NCBI GenBank assembly: GCA_947258655.1
Contig: CAMYJD010000009.1
Location: forward strand, 1 to 64,000
Direction: 5' to 3'
DNA from: an uncultured Gammaproteobacteria bacterium
GTDB lineage: Bacteria; Pseudomonadota; Gammaproteobacteria; JAADHQ01
DNA length: 64,000 nucleotides
The notes under the pieces were generated by a model. It was not told the origin of the DNA and did no database searches. It saw nothing but the letters and a program-made list of their open reading frames with translations. Position 1 is the stretch's first letter. The number at the start of each line of letters is the position of its first letter. The translations under genes and the position numbers were made by a program. Below are positions 44,691 to 52,665 of this stretch, one piece after another.

Positions 44691-44764
44691 CGCCGGCTGT
44701 TGTTTTTAACCTATCCCTGACACCTATGCCATTCATATTCCCGCCGAGGTTAGCGCAGCCGGCG
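44691..44764. repeat. Inverted repeat between convergent thyA and folA
   Basis: CGCCGGCTG (44691-44699) and CAGCCGGCG (44756-44764) are exact complements, with inner TAACC/GGTTA extending the stem. A T-rich run (TTGTTTTT) follows the left arm. It could act as a loose transcription barrier. Confidence 0.6.
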
Positions 44765-44794
44765 ACGCAAATACAAAATCGTGCCGCGCCGCTG

Positions 44795-45286
44795 TTACCG
44801 TTTACGTTCGTAAATCACGAAGGTGCATGCATGGCTGTTCCTGTCATCGGCCGCATGCGCGTGGCTTTCGACTTCGCGCCAGTCGTCGAGGTTGAACTCG
44901 GGAAACCATGCATCACCGTCGAACTGGCCATGCACATGGGTAATGTAAAGACCTTCGGCGCGTGGCAGCATCTGTTCGTAAAAGGATGCGCCGCCGATGA
45001 TCATTAGTTCGTCGACATCGCCGGCCTTCTTTATGGCTTCGTCGATGGAATGCACGATAACGGCGCCTTCGGAGCGGTAACCGTTATCGCGTGTGATGAC
45101 AATATTCGTACGTTCCGGTAAAGGTCTGGCACCAAAAGACTCATAGGTCTTGCGTCCCATGACGATCGGTTTGCCGAGCGTGTGCTGGCGGAACCATTTC
45201 ATGTCGGCGGGCAGTTTCCACGGCAGGCGATTATTGCTGCCGATCAGGCGGTTTTCGTCCATGGCCCATATCAGAGAGATTTTCAT
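44795..45286 (-). CDS. folA: Dihydrofolate reductase
   Basis: Reduces dihydrofolate to THF with NADPH. The product is 163 residues. The N-terminus MKISLIWAMDENRLIG leads to NNRLPWKLPADMKWF with the catalytic Asp28. GKPIVMGRKTYESFG and IGGASFYEQML bind NADPH. The start at 45286 is the family start; a longer in-frame start is unsupported. It is the last gene of the apaG-apaH-folA run on the minus strand, as in E. coli. Confidence 0.97.
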   Translation of the reverse strand: MKISLIWAMDENRLIGSNNRLPWKLPADMKWFRQHTLGKPIVMGRKTYESFGARPLPERTNIVITRDNGYRSEGAVIVHSIDEAIKKAGDVDELMIIGGASFYEQMLPRAEGLYITHVHGQFDGDAWFPEFNLDDWREVESHAHAADDRNSHACTFVIYERKR

Positions 45287-45303
45287 AATACCAGGTTTCT
45301 TGT

Positions 45304-46128
45304 TTAGCTGATTTTTCTGTACTTTTCGCAATTGACACTGAAATACTTCTTGTCTTCAAGGCGCAGTGCTGTCAGTGCATTACCCCACAGGCAGCCGCTA
45401 TCAAGGGCATAGATGCCCTTACTACGGTGCAGGCCCAGTGCCGACCAGTGGCCGAATATGATTTTCATCTTGGCACTGGCCCTTTTTTTGACATCGAACC
45501 ACGGCACGCATCCCTGCGGTTGTGAACCTGGCGGGCCCTTGGCCTTCAGGCACAGGCTGCCATCGTCATAACAATAGCGCAAACGCGTAAAGCAATTGGT
45601 GATAAAGCGCAGACGATCCATGCCTTGCAGTTTCTTCGACCAGCGTTCGGGTTTGTTGCCATACATATGTTGTAAAAATTCATGATAATCGGAGCCACGC
45701 AGGACGGCTTCCAACTCGTTGGCACAGCGTTGCGCCTGCTCGAAGTCCCACTGTGGGGGCAGGCCGGCATGGATCATTGTGAAGCCTAATGAGTTGTCGT
45801 GATGCATCAGTGGCTGCCGGCGCAGCCAGGACAGCAGTTCCTCGCTATCGTCGGCTTTGAGAATGGCGCCGAGATTATCATCCGCCTTTTCACGGGCCAG
45901 ACCTTCGCTGATAGCCAGCAGGTGAAGGTCGTGGTTACCAAGGACGGTTATGGCGCGATCGCCGAGTTTGTAGACATAACGCAAGGTCTTCAGTGAATCC
46001 GGACCGCGATTGACGAGATCGCCGGTAAACCACAGGCGGTCACGCTTCGGATTGAAGTCTATGTTTTTCAGCAGTTTTTTCAGGGGGTCGTAGCAGCCCT
46101 GCAGATCACCGATGGCATACGTACTCAT
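45304..46128 (-). CDS. apaH: Symmetrical bis(5'-nucleosyl)-tetraphosphatase
   Basis: A 274-residue metallophosphatase that splits Ap4A to two ADP and can remove Np4 caps from RNA. The calcineurin-type motifs are GDLQGCYDPL (7-16), GDLVNRGPDSL (~37) and GNHDLHLLAI (~64). The start at MSTYAIGDL is preferred over a start eight residues upstream. It sits 17 bp from folA and 20 bp from apaG. Confidence 0.96.
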   Translation of the reverse strand: MSTYAIGDLQGCYDPLKKLLKNIDFNPKRDRLWFTGDLVNRGPDSLKTLRYVYKLGDRAITVLGNHDLHLLAISEGLAREKADDNLGAILKADDSEELLSWLRRQPLMHHDNSLGFTMIHAGLPPQWDFEQAQRCANELEAVLRGSDYHEFLQHMYGNKPERWSKKLQGMDRLRFITNCFTRLRYCYDDGSLCLKAKGPPGSQPQGCVPWFDVKKRASAKMKIIFGHWSALGLHRSKGIYALDSGCLWGNALTALRLEDKKYFSVNCEKYRKIS

Positions 46129-46148
46129 GGCAGTGTCAGGTGATTGTG

Positions 46149-46532
46149 TCAATGCAAGGCATGGGGCCTGGATAATGTAAACATCGGTATTTCGGCATCG
46201 AATTCGACACCATCGTCACTTACCATCTGATAGGTCCCGCGCATACTGCCGATAGGCGTATCCAGTACCGTTCCGCTGGTATACTGAAATCCCTCACCCG
46301 GATTCAGATGTGGTTGTTCGCCGACCACACCTTCACCCTTGACTTCCTGGGTATAGTTATTGGCATCGGTGATAATCCAGTGACGGCTGATTAATTTGGC
46401 AGCCACGGTGCCGGTATTTCGGATAACAATGGTATAGGCAAACACAAAGCGGTCGTTTTCTGGATCTGATTGCTCATCAATATATGTCGTTTCAACATCA
46501 ATGGATAATTGATAAGTCTGCTCTTCGTTCAT
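46149..46532 (-). CDS. apaG: ApaG protein (Co2+/Mg2+ efflux-type)
   Basis: A 127-residue protein with an Fn3-like ApaG fold, same length as typical members (~125). Motifs: RFVFAYTIVIRNTG, SRHWIITDANN, EVKGEGVVGEQPHL, GEGFQYTSGTVLDTP. Implicated in cation resistance in Salmonella; the molecular role is not known. In most gammaproteobacteria it directly follows rsmA; here a 3-kb block of oppositely oriented genes separates them. Confidence 0.96.
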   Translation of the reverse strand: MNEEQTYQLSIDVETTYIDEQSDPENDRFVFAYTIVIRNTGTVAAKLISRHWIITDANNYTQEVKGEGVVGEQPHLNPGEGFQYTSGTVLDTPIGSMRGTYQMVSDDGVEFDAEIPMFTLSRPHALH

Positions 46533-46788
46533 TGTGCTCCAACTCCGGCGTCAGGGTAAGCATGTGGATGGACATATTTTGCCATCATTATAGCCTGTTC
46601 GGCATTGAAATGACGAGTTATTGCGGGAATATATCAAAAAGCACGACTGGTACCGTTATTTGCTTATTGTGCTGTTGCCTGATCTGCATATATTATGCAG
46701 GTATTGCCCGTCACAGGGTAGGCATCAAATGGATGTTAAAAACATAATGCTAATTAAACTGACCCCGTAACGGGGAAAAGGGCTCAAC

Positions 46789-48213
46789 ATGAAAAAGGGC
46801 GTAAATGTAGTGGTGGTTCTGCTGGTCGTACTGGCTGCAGCTCCTTTTGGATTCAGTTTCTGGGCCGAATCGCGCCTGAACAGCATGCTGGAGGATCTCA
46901 ACGAGTCCGGTGTTGTCGAGTTTACTATGATCAGGATGGATCGGGGCTGGTTCTCATCCGAGGCCATTATCGAGGCCGAGATGGCCGCATCACTGTTAGC
47001 CAAGGCCAATAAGGTACAACAGAATCAGGGTAATGAAATACCGGGTATGATTCTGCAAAATACGATTTATCATGGCCCATTTCCGTTTTTGAGTGGAAAC
47101 TTCTCGGTGCTGCCGCAGGTTGCAACGATCGACACCAAGCTTATGAAGTCGATGGAAGCTGACGAGCCGTTGCTTGAATTTGACTACGCGATGACGACCA
47201 CTCTGTCCATGACCGGGAAGAATCATGTCAACGTGGACATCCCGGAGTGGGAAGGGCCTATGGATGACGGCGCGGCGAACATACAATGGAAGGGGCTTGA
47301 AGGCAATATCAACTTTTCCAGTGGTCTCAAGGATGCGAGCATTAAAATCAGTGCGCCGTATCTGAAGGTACAGGGTAAGGACGGCAGTATGCTGCTTGAA
47401 TCCGTTAATGTTGACTCCGAGTCGGAAGCGGGTATTGAAGGATTATCCCTGGGTTCTGCGACATTTAATATAGGCAAGATTGCAGTACAGGATTCCAAAG
47501 CCGGTGTCGATTTCACTATCGATGACCTCGATATCAGCGCCGATACCACGGCCGCCGGTGACAACATCAACAGTACGGCGCAATTCAATATTGGCGCGTT
47601 TACGCTTAGCGGCGATCGTTTTGGCCCGGGAGTGTTCTCTATGGCCTTCCGTAACCTGGACGCCGGTGCCCTGGCGCGTATCAGCAACAAATACAAGGAT
47701 GTCAGCAAGCAGGGCGATATACCGCCCGAGCAGGTCAGCATGATGCTGGGCACCACGCTGTTGTCTGAAATGTCGACGCTGCTGAAGAAAGGGCCGGAAA
47801 TCGAGATCGGGGAATTAAGCCTGGCATCTTCCAGCGGTAAACTGGTCGGTACTGCCAAAGTAACCGTCGATACCAGTCGCCCGGAGATGTTGAACAATCC
47901 GTTATTGATCAAGGACGCGATTATCGGTGAAGTGGATGTTGAGCTGCCTGAGGACTTGCTGGTCGCGCTGAACATGGCGGCCATGCGCCAGGAATTCAAG
48001 AGTGTGAATATACAGTATACCGAGGAACAGCTGAAAACGATGGCCACAAACAGGGTCAGCAAGCGCTTTACACCGCTGGTCGGGGCGAATATCTTTACCC
48101 GGGTCGGGGACATGTACAAGTTCACTGCCAGCTTCAAGGATGGCGTCCCGGTGGTCAATGGACAACCCTTCCAGATCCCGCTGGGTGGTGGCGCGATGCC
48201 ACCCGGGCGCTGA
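46789..48213 (+). CDS. DUF945 family protein (YdgA-like)
   Basis: A 474-residue protein with an N-terminal TM or uncleaved signal anchor (KGVNVVVVLLVVLAAAPFGFS, ~3-23) and a long beta-rich periplasmic part. Family features: SGVVEFTMIRMDRGWFSSEA at residues ~40-60, IYHGPFPFL and DDLDISADTT. The C-terminus is rich in Gly and Pro. YdgA/DUF945 proteins are periplasmic, AsmA-like in composition, with no clear function. It starts a three-gene plus-strand block set into the apaG/rsmA boundary. Confidence 0.88.
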   Translation: MKKGVNVVVVLLVVLAAAPFGFSFWAESRLNSMLEDLNESGVVEFTMIRMDRGWFSSEAIIEAEMAASLLAKANKVQQNQGNEIPGMILQNTIYHGPFPFLSGNFSVLPQVATIDTKLMKSMEADEPLLEFDYAMTTTLSMTGKNHVNVDIPEWEGPMDDGAANIQWKGLEGNINFSSGLKDASIKISAPYLKVQGKDGSMLLESVNVDSESEAGIEGLSLGSATFNIGKIAVQDSKAGVDFTIDDLDISADTTAAGDNINSTAQFNIGAFTLSGDRFGPGVFSMAFRNLDAGALARISNKYKDVSKQGDIPPEQVSMMLGTTLLSEMSTLLKKGPEIEIGELSLASSSGKLVGTAKVTVDTSRPEMLNNPLLIKDAIIGEVDVELPEDLLVALNMAAMRQEFKSVNIQYTEEQLKTMATNRVSKRFTPLVGANIFTRVGDMYKFTASFKDGVPVVNGQPFQIPLGGGAMPPGR

Positions 48214-48246
48214 TTATTATTTGTTGTACACGTACAGAGGTGCAGA

Positions 48247-48756
48247 ATGAGAAATTCGAAGTTAATAATTACCGTTGCCAGTTTGATATTCACCGCAATG
48301 CCTGTCAGTCAGGCTGCCGGGGAACAGCCGCTCATGGTTAACATCAAGCGCATGTCAATGGAAACGGCGCTGCGGGTTGCGCGTGCAGCGATCAAGGAGT
48401 GCAGGAAGCAGGGCGTTCAGATTGCTGTAACGGTGGTCGATCGTGGCGGCCATGCCCAGGCCGTGTTACGCGATGTGCTGGCACCCGATATCACCCTGAA
48501 AATCAGTCAACAGAAGGCATATACCGCGATGGCGTTTAACTCGGCGACATCTGCTCTGGAAGGGCGTTTTAAATCACCGTTTTCGGTCGGCAAGGTACAG
48601 GGTCTGGTGATGTCGGCCGGCGGGGTTCCGATACATGCCGGCGGCGCGATTATTGGCGGAGTTGGTGTGAGTGGTGCGCCCTCGGGTGAAACCGATGAAA
48701 AATGTGCGCGTAGTGGTGTTGAAGAGGTCAGCGGAGATCTGGAACTGGCCGAATAA
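48247..48756 (+). CDS. Secreted GlcG/HbpS-like (DUF336) protein
   Basis: A 169-residue protein. Residues 1-~24 are a signal peptide (MRNSKLIITVASLIFTAMPVS then QAAG). The rest is a GlcG/HbpS domain: MSMETALRVARAAIKECRKQ, VAVTVVDRGGHAQAVLRDVL-type core, FSVGKVQGLVMSAGGVPI, and IIGGVGVSGAPSGETDEKC at the C-terminus. Members bind heme or small organic ligands or assist glycolate use; a specific role cannot be given. The signal peptide makes this a periplasmic form. RBS AGAGGTG. Confidence 0.88.
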   Translation: MRNSKLIITVASLIFTAMPVSQAAGEQPLMVNIKRMSMETALRVARAAIKECRKQGVQIAVTVVDRGGHAQAVLRDVLAPDITLKISQQKAYTAMAFNSATSALEGRFKSPFSVGKVQGLVMSAGGVPIHAGGAIIGGVGVSGAPSGETDEKCARSGVEEVSGDLELAE

Positions 48757-49085
48757 GTGCCGTTGCGTATTCGTCGCGGGTTAATCCCGGGCGAGGACAT
48801 TGGCTGTTAGCAATCAATGATGTCCGTCTTGATGATACGCAGTTCACAAAATGGATGCATGATGCAGTAGTAGCCGCTACTGCTCCGGTTCCTCGGTCTG
48901 CGTCCTCATCAGTTCAATAAGTTATTAAATATCAACTACTTGTCAGGTGCTTTCTACGCCAAGCGTAATGCTTGGAGTATCGATCGCTTGTGCGCATCTC
49001 CTGGGGCCTTTTCATTTGTGAACCGGTTCACGGCGATATGCATGACGGCGGACGATACTATTATCAAGTCCAGCAAACAATCGAG
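48757..49085. other. Intergenic region with small hairpins
   Basis: No gene is supported. Two small palindromes are visible: GCAGTAG/CTACTGC (~48864-48883) and CCAAGC/GCTTGG (48959-48975). Neither has a T-run. Confidence 0.4.
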
Positions 49086-49541
49086 ATGATGATGCGCCCA
49101 GACCGACGACATAAACCCGATGCATTAGTATTCCTGTTCCTGTTTGTGGGACTGGGTATGATTGCGACATCGATCGCACATGCAGAAAATTACCTGTATG
49201 GCGAGCCAGATGTTCTGTCTACTGTACATGGCATATCGGCGTCTGAGCGCACCGAGTTCCAGTCAGGGCTGCGATCGAATCCACACAATAGCTGGTTACT
49301 GCCCGGTTCCGGCATTACCCGCACATCGTTCAGGGGTGGCATGGCCCATCTGCAGTTCGATAGCAGTGATGATGACAATGTAGCGGCGGCATTACCGGCG
49401 AATACTCGTTTTACTCTTAGCATGGGGTTGGAGGAAAACACGCTGTTGGGCACATCAGGTACCGCCAGCTATATAGACACACAGCAGTGGTATGATCGCT
49501 ATCGACCCATGCTCTATTTCAGTATCGGACACCGTTGGTAA
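49086..49541 (+). CDS. Hypothetical secreted protein
   Basis: A 151-residue protein starting MMMRPDRRHKPDALVF with a hydrophobic stretch and AHAEN cleavage-like site (~33-37), then a mature part that ends in YFSIGHRW. The body is rich in Ser, Asp and beta-type residues (RTSFRGGMAHLQFDSSDDD; RFTLSMGLEENTLLG). The aromatic terminus and alternating C-terminal strands hint at a small outer-membrane or periplasmic beta protein, but I do not recognise the family. Three ATGs at 49086-49094 are all possible starts. It ends 3 bp from the convergent rsmA stop. Confidence 0.6.
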   Translation: MMMRPDRRHKPDALVFLFLFVGLGMIATSIAHAENYLYGEPDVLSTVHGISASERTEFQSGLRSNPHNSWLLPGSGITRTSFRGGMAHLQFDSSDDDNVAAALPANTRFTLSMGLEENTLLGTSGTASYIDTQQWYDRYRPMLYFSIGHRW

Positions 49542-49544
49542 CGC

Positions 49545-50342
49545 TTAAACCCGACTGCCCTTCGCATAGCAGTTCGCCAGGCGCGCATAAGCGTTAATAT
49601 CGATTACATCGGGACGGTCGCCCGGATCTACATCACAGGATGCTATCTGCTCGGCACTAAGCAGGTTCTTGAGTGCATTCCTCAAAGTCTTGCGTCGCAT
49701 TGTAAAAGCCTGCGCAACAAGTTTACTGAAACTGAAAAAGTCATCGACCTTGACCGGTTTTATCTTATGTGGAGTCAGGCGGACAACGCTTGAGTCGACC
49801 TTCGGCGGTGGAGTGAAGCTTTCCGGTCCAACTTCGAGGATCGGCTCGACCTGACAATAATACTGAATCATGATCGACAGGCGCCCATAATCCTTGTTCC
49901 CGGGCATTGCTGCCATGCGCTCGACGACTTCCCGCTGCAACATGAAATGCATGTCCTCGATGCATTCGATATTTTCCATGACATGAAACAGTAGCGGCGT
50001 GGAAATATTGTAGGGAAGATTACCGACCAGCCGTAACGACTGCGTGGATGACAGTGTGCAAAAATCAATGCGTAAGGCGTCGACATTATGAATATGCAGA
50101 TTGTCATATTGGGCAAATATTGAATGCAATCGCGCCACCAGGTCGCGGTCGATCTCGACCAGGTGTAGTTCCCGGCAAGCGTCGATAAGCAAGCGCGTAA
50201 TCGCGCCCTGACCCGGGCCTATTTCAACCAGCGTCTGTTGTGGCTGTGGGGCAATCGCTGCGACGATTTGGTGGATGACATGCTCATCGTGGAGGAAATT
50301 CTGACCAAAACGCTTTCTGGGCTTGTGATATGTTCCCGACAT
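49545..50342 (-). CDS. rsmA: 16S rRNA (adenine1518/1519-N6)-dimethyltransferase
   Basis: A 265-residue enzyme (KsgA) that dimethylates two adjacent adenines near the 3' end of 16S rRNA, a late assembly checkpoint. HKPRKRFGQNFLHDEHVI is the family N-terminus; SAM motif VEIGPGQGAITRLLI; catalytic motif NLPYNIS. The start overlaps the pdxA stop by one base (TAATG), so coupled. Order lptD-surA-pdxA-rsmA as in E. coli. Confidence 0.97.
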   Translation of the reverse strand: MSGTYHKPRKRFGQNFLHDEHVIHQIVAAIAPQPQQTLVEIGPGQGAITRLLIDACRELHLVEIDRDLVARLHSIFAQYDNLHIHNVDALRIDFCTLSSTQSLRLVGNLPYNISTPLLFHVMENIECIEDMHFMLQREVVERMAAMPGNKDYGRLSIMIQYYCQVEPILEVGPESFTPPPKVDSSVVRLTPHKIKPVKVDDFFSFSKLVAQAFTMRRKTLRNALKNLLSAEQIASCDVDPGDRPDVIDINAYARLANCYAKGSRV

Positions 50343-51274
50343 TATTGCATGGCCAGTGCCGTTTCGACAGCGAGTTGCAGACTGCCGACATCGGCCTTGC
50401 CGCTACCGGCAAGATCCAGTGCGGTGCCGTGGTCCACCGATGTGCGGATAATCGGCAGACCCAGGGTGATATTGATCGCGCGACCAAAGCCCATGTGTTT
50501 CAGTACCGGTAGCCCCTGATCATGGTACATCGCCAGTACGGCATCGGCATGTTGCAGGTATTTCGGGGTAAACAATGTATCAGCGGGTAGTGGCCCGTGC
50601 AGGTGCATGCCACGTTGTCGCAGTTGTTGCAGGGTCGGCTCGATGATTTCTATTTCCTCTGTCCCCAGATGACCGCTTTCGCCGGCATGTGGGTTGAGTC
50701 CGCACACATAAATTTCGGGTTGTGCTATGCCCATGCGTTGTTGCAACTCACGATGCAGGATCGTGGTGATTGTTTGCAGTCTGTCAGCGGTGATGGCCTG
50801 GCTGACGCTGGCCAGCGGGAGATGTGTTGTCACCAGTGCGACGCGCAGTCCCTCGGTGGCCAGCATCATGACTACGTCGTCCCGGTGGCATTTTTCCGCC
50901 AGATATTCGGTGTGTCCGCTAAACGGGAAGCCGGCATCGTTGATGATACCCTTGTGGACAGGTGCGGTCACCATGGCATGGAATTCCTGTTGCAGACAAC
51001 CCTGTACGGCGATATCCAGGGTTTGTAGCACATAGGCTGCATTCGCTTTATTCAACGTTCCACTGACGACCGGAGCGCGTAATGGTACCGGGATAATTTG
51101 TAAGCGTTCGCCAGCTTGCAATGGCAGCCCCAGTTGTGTTGCACGTTGAGCGAGCAAATCCGGGTCGGCTATCAGGCTGATATGGCAGGGCAACTCCTGT
51201 TGCGCCAGCATAATACACAGGTCGGGGCCAATGCCGGCGGGCTCGCCTGCGGTCAACGCAATACGTGGTAGCAT
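50342..51274 (-). CDS. pdxA: 4-hydroxythreonine-4-phosphate dehydrogenase
   Basis: NAD-dependent oxidation of 4-phosphohydroxy-L-threonine in pyridoxal-phosphate synthesis. The product is ~310 residues. N-terminal [17 protein letters not shown] is conserved; [25 protein letters not shown] and [15 protein letters not shown] hold the metal and substrate sites; [16 protein letters not shown] near the end. The start at 51274 (MLPRIAL) is preferred to an upstream TTG. One-base overlap with rsmA; 30 bp after surA. Confidence 0.95.
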   Translation of the reverse strand: MLPRIALTAGEPAGIGPDLCIMLAQQELPCHISLIADPDLLAQRATQLGLPLQAGERLQIIPVPLRAPVVSGTLNKANAAYVLQTLDIAVQGCLQQEFHAMVTAPVHKGIINDAGFPFSGHTEYLAEKCHRDDVVMMLATEGLRVALVTTHLPLASVSQAITADRLQTITTILHRELQQRMGIAQPEIYVCGLNPHAGESGHLGTEEIEIIEPTLQQLRQRGMHLHGPLPADTLFTPKYLQHADAVLAMYHDQGLPVLKHMGFGRAINITLGLPIIRTSVDHGTALDLAGSGKADVGSLQLAVETALAMQ

Positions 51275-51303
51275 GTCCTGCAAATCAGACCCGGGCGATA
51301 TAA

Positions 51304-52611
51304 CTACAGTTGTTTGTCGAGGCGGTATTCGACATAGGCCTCATCCCTTAACTTGCGTAGCCAGGTTTGCAGTTCTTCTGTGGTCTTTTGTTTCTTGATA
51401 TTATTGACGGCTTTGGCGCGACGGAATTTGGCGGTGTCGTCATGTTGTCGTCGTTCCAGTACCTGGACGATATGCCAGCCAAACCGGGTCTTGAATGGCG
51501 TGCTGATTTCACCCTCGCTCAAACCCAGATAAACCTGTTCAAAAGCCGGCACCATATCACCCTGTCCAACCCATCCGAGTTCGCCACCTTCCTTGGCTGA
51601 CAGTGTATCGTCGGAATGCGACCTGGCCAGCGTAGCAAAGTCATCCCCTCCGTGAATACGCGTATACAGTTGGTCGAGACGCGTTTTAGCGTCCTCACTA
51701 CTGATCAATGCCGAGGTTTTGATCAGGATATGGCGCAATTTCGTTTGTGCGACGATGTGTTTTTCCTGTCCCTTGATTTGCTCGAGTTTAAGCAGGTGAA
51801 AGCCGTAGGGGCTTCGGAACACGTCACTGGTCTCGCCCGGCTTCAACGAGTTGATGACCTTGCTGAACAACGGCGGTACCTGAGTCAACGGGCGAAAGTT
51901 ATACAGGCCACCCTCGAGGGCCTTCTGGCCGTCAGAATGGGTGATTGCGGTTTGGGCGAAGTCTGCGCCATCGCCAAGCATCTGTACGACCTCGTCGGCC
52001 TTGGCGCGCGCCGCATCAATCTGTTTCGGGGTCGCGGCATCGGGTAAACTGATCAGGATGTGTGAGAATTTGACCAGCTTCTTCTGCGTGCCGCTGTCTT
52101 TTTCGCGCACAAGGTAATCCTCGATCTCCTGTTCACTGACATTGATGCGATTGACGACGTCACGGTTTTGCAGGCGGCTGATAATGATTTCCGCACGGAT
52201 CTCCTCACGAAAGGACTCATAATTGATATTGTCTGCAACCAGGGCATTGCGAAACTGTTGCAGGCTCATGCCGTTTTTACGTGCAATACCCTGGATAGAG
52301 CGATTGAGTGCGCCATCGTCGACCTGGATGCCGGTTTTTTTTGCGCGTTGCAATTGCAGGGAACGCAATATCAGGCGGTCAAGGCCCTGTTTGACCAGCG
52401 CCCCCATCTCCGGCATGGCTGCGTTTTGCGCGCGCAACTGGTTAACGACCGTATTCAGGTATTCATTCAGTTCATTCTTCAGAATGACGTCTTCATTGAC
52501 CACGGCAACGATGCTGTCCAGAGGGATGACGCGGGATTGTGTGATGGCGTGGACGGTTTGCATAAACAGGCCCGTGACCATGGCCAATAGCCAGAAATGT
52601 AGTGTTCTCAT
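51304..52611 (-). CDS. surA: Periplasmic chaperone and peptidyl-prolyl isomerase SurA
   Basis: A 435-residue chaperone for outer-membrane proteins including LptD. Signal peptide (1-~22, ending TVHA). The N-terminal chaperone part starts [20 protein letters not shown]. Two parvulin PPIase domains follow (~165-270, with [14 protein letters not shown]; ~280-385, with [12 protein letters not shown] and [19 protein letters not shown]). The C-terminal helix completes the chaperone module. Lies between lptD and pdxA in the conserved operon. Confidence 0.96.
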   Translation of the reverse strand: MRTLHFWLLAMVTGLFMQTVHAITQSRVIPLDSIVAVVNEDVILKNELNEYLNTVVNQLRAQNAAMPEMGALVKQGLDRLILRSLQLQRAKKTGIQVDDGALNRSIQGIARKNGMSLQQFRNALVADNINYESFREEIRAEIIISRLQNRDVVNRINVSEQEIEDYLVREKDSGTQKKLVKFSHILISLPDAATPKQIDAARAKADEVVQMLGDGADFAQTAITHSDGQKALEGGLYNFRPLTQVPPLFSKVINSLKPGETSDVFRSPYGFHLLKLEQIKGQEKHIVAQTKLRHILIKTSALISSEDAKTRLDQLYTRIHGGDDFATLARSHSDDTLSAKEGGELGWVGQGDMVPAFEQVYLGLSEGEISTPFKTRFGWHIVQVLERRQHDDTAKFRRAKAVNNIKKQKTTEELQTWLRKLRDEAYVEYRLDKQL

Positions 52612-52665
52612 CGAATCGGATACTTTGGATCAGGTTGTAATAAACCCGAACAATATAGCACATTA

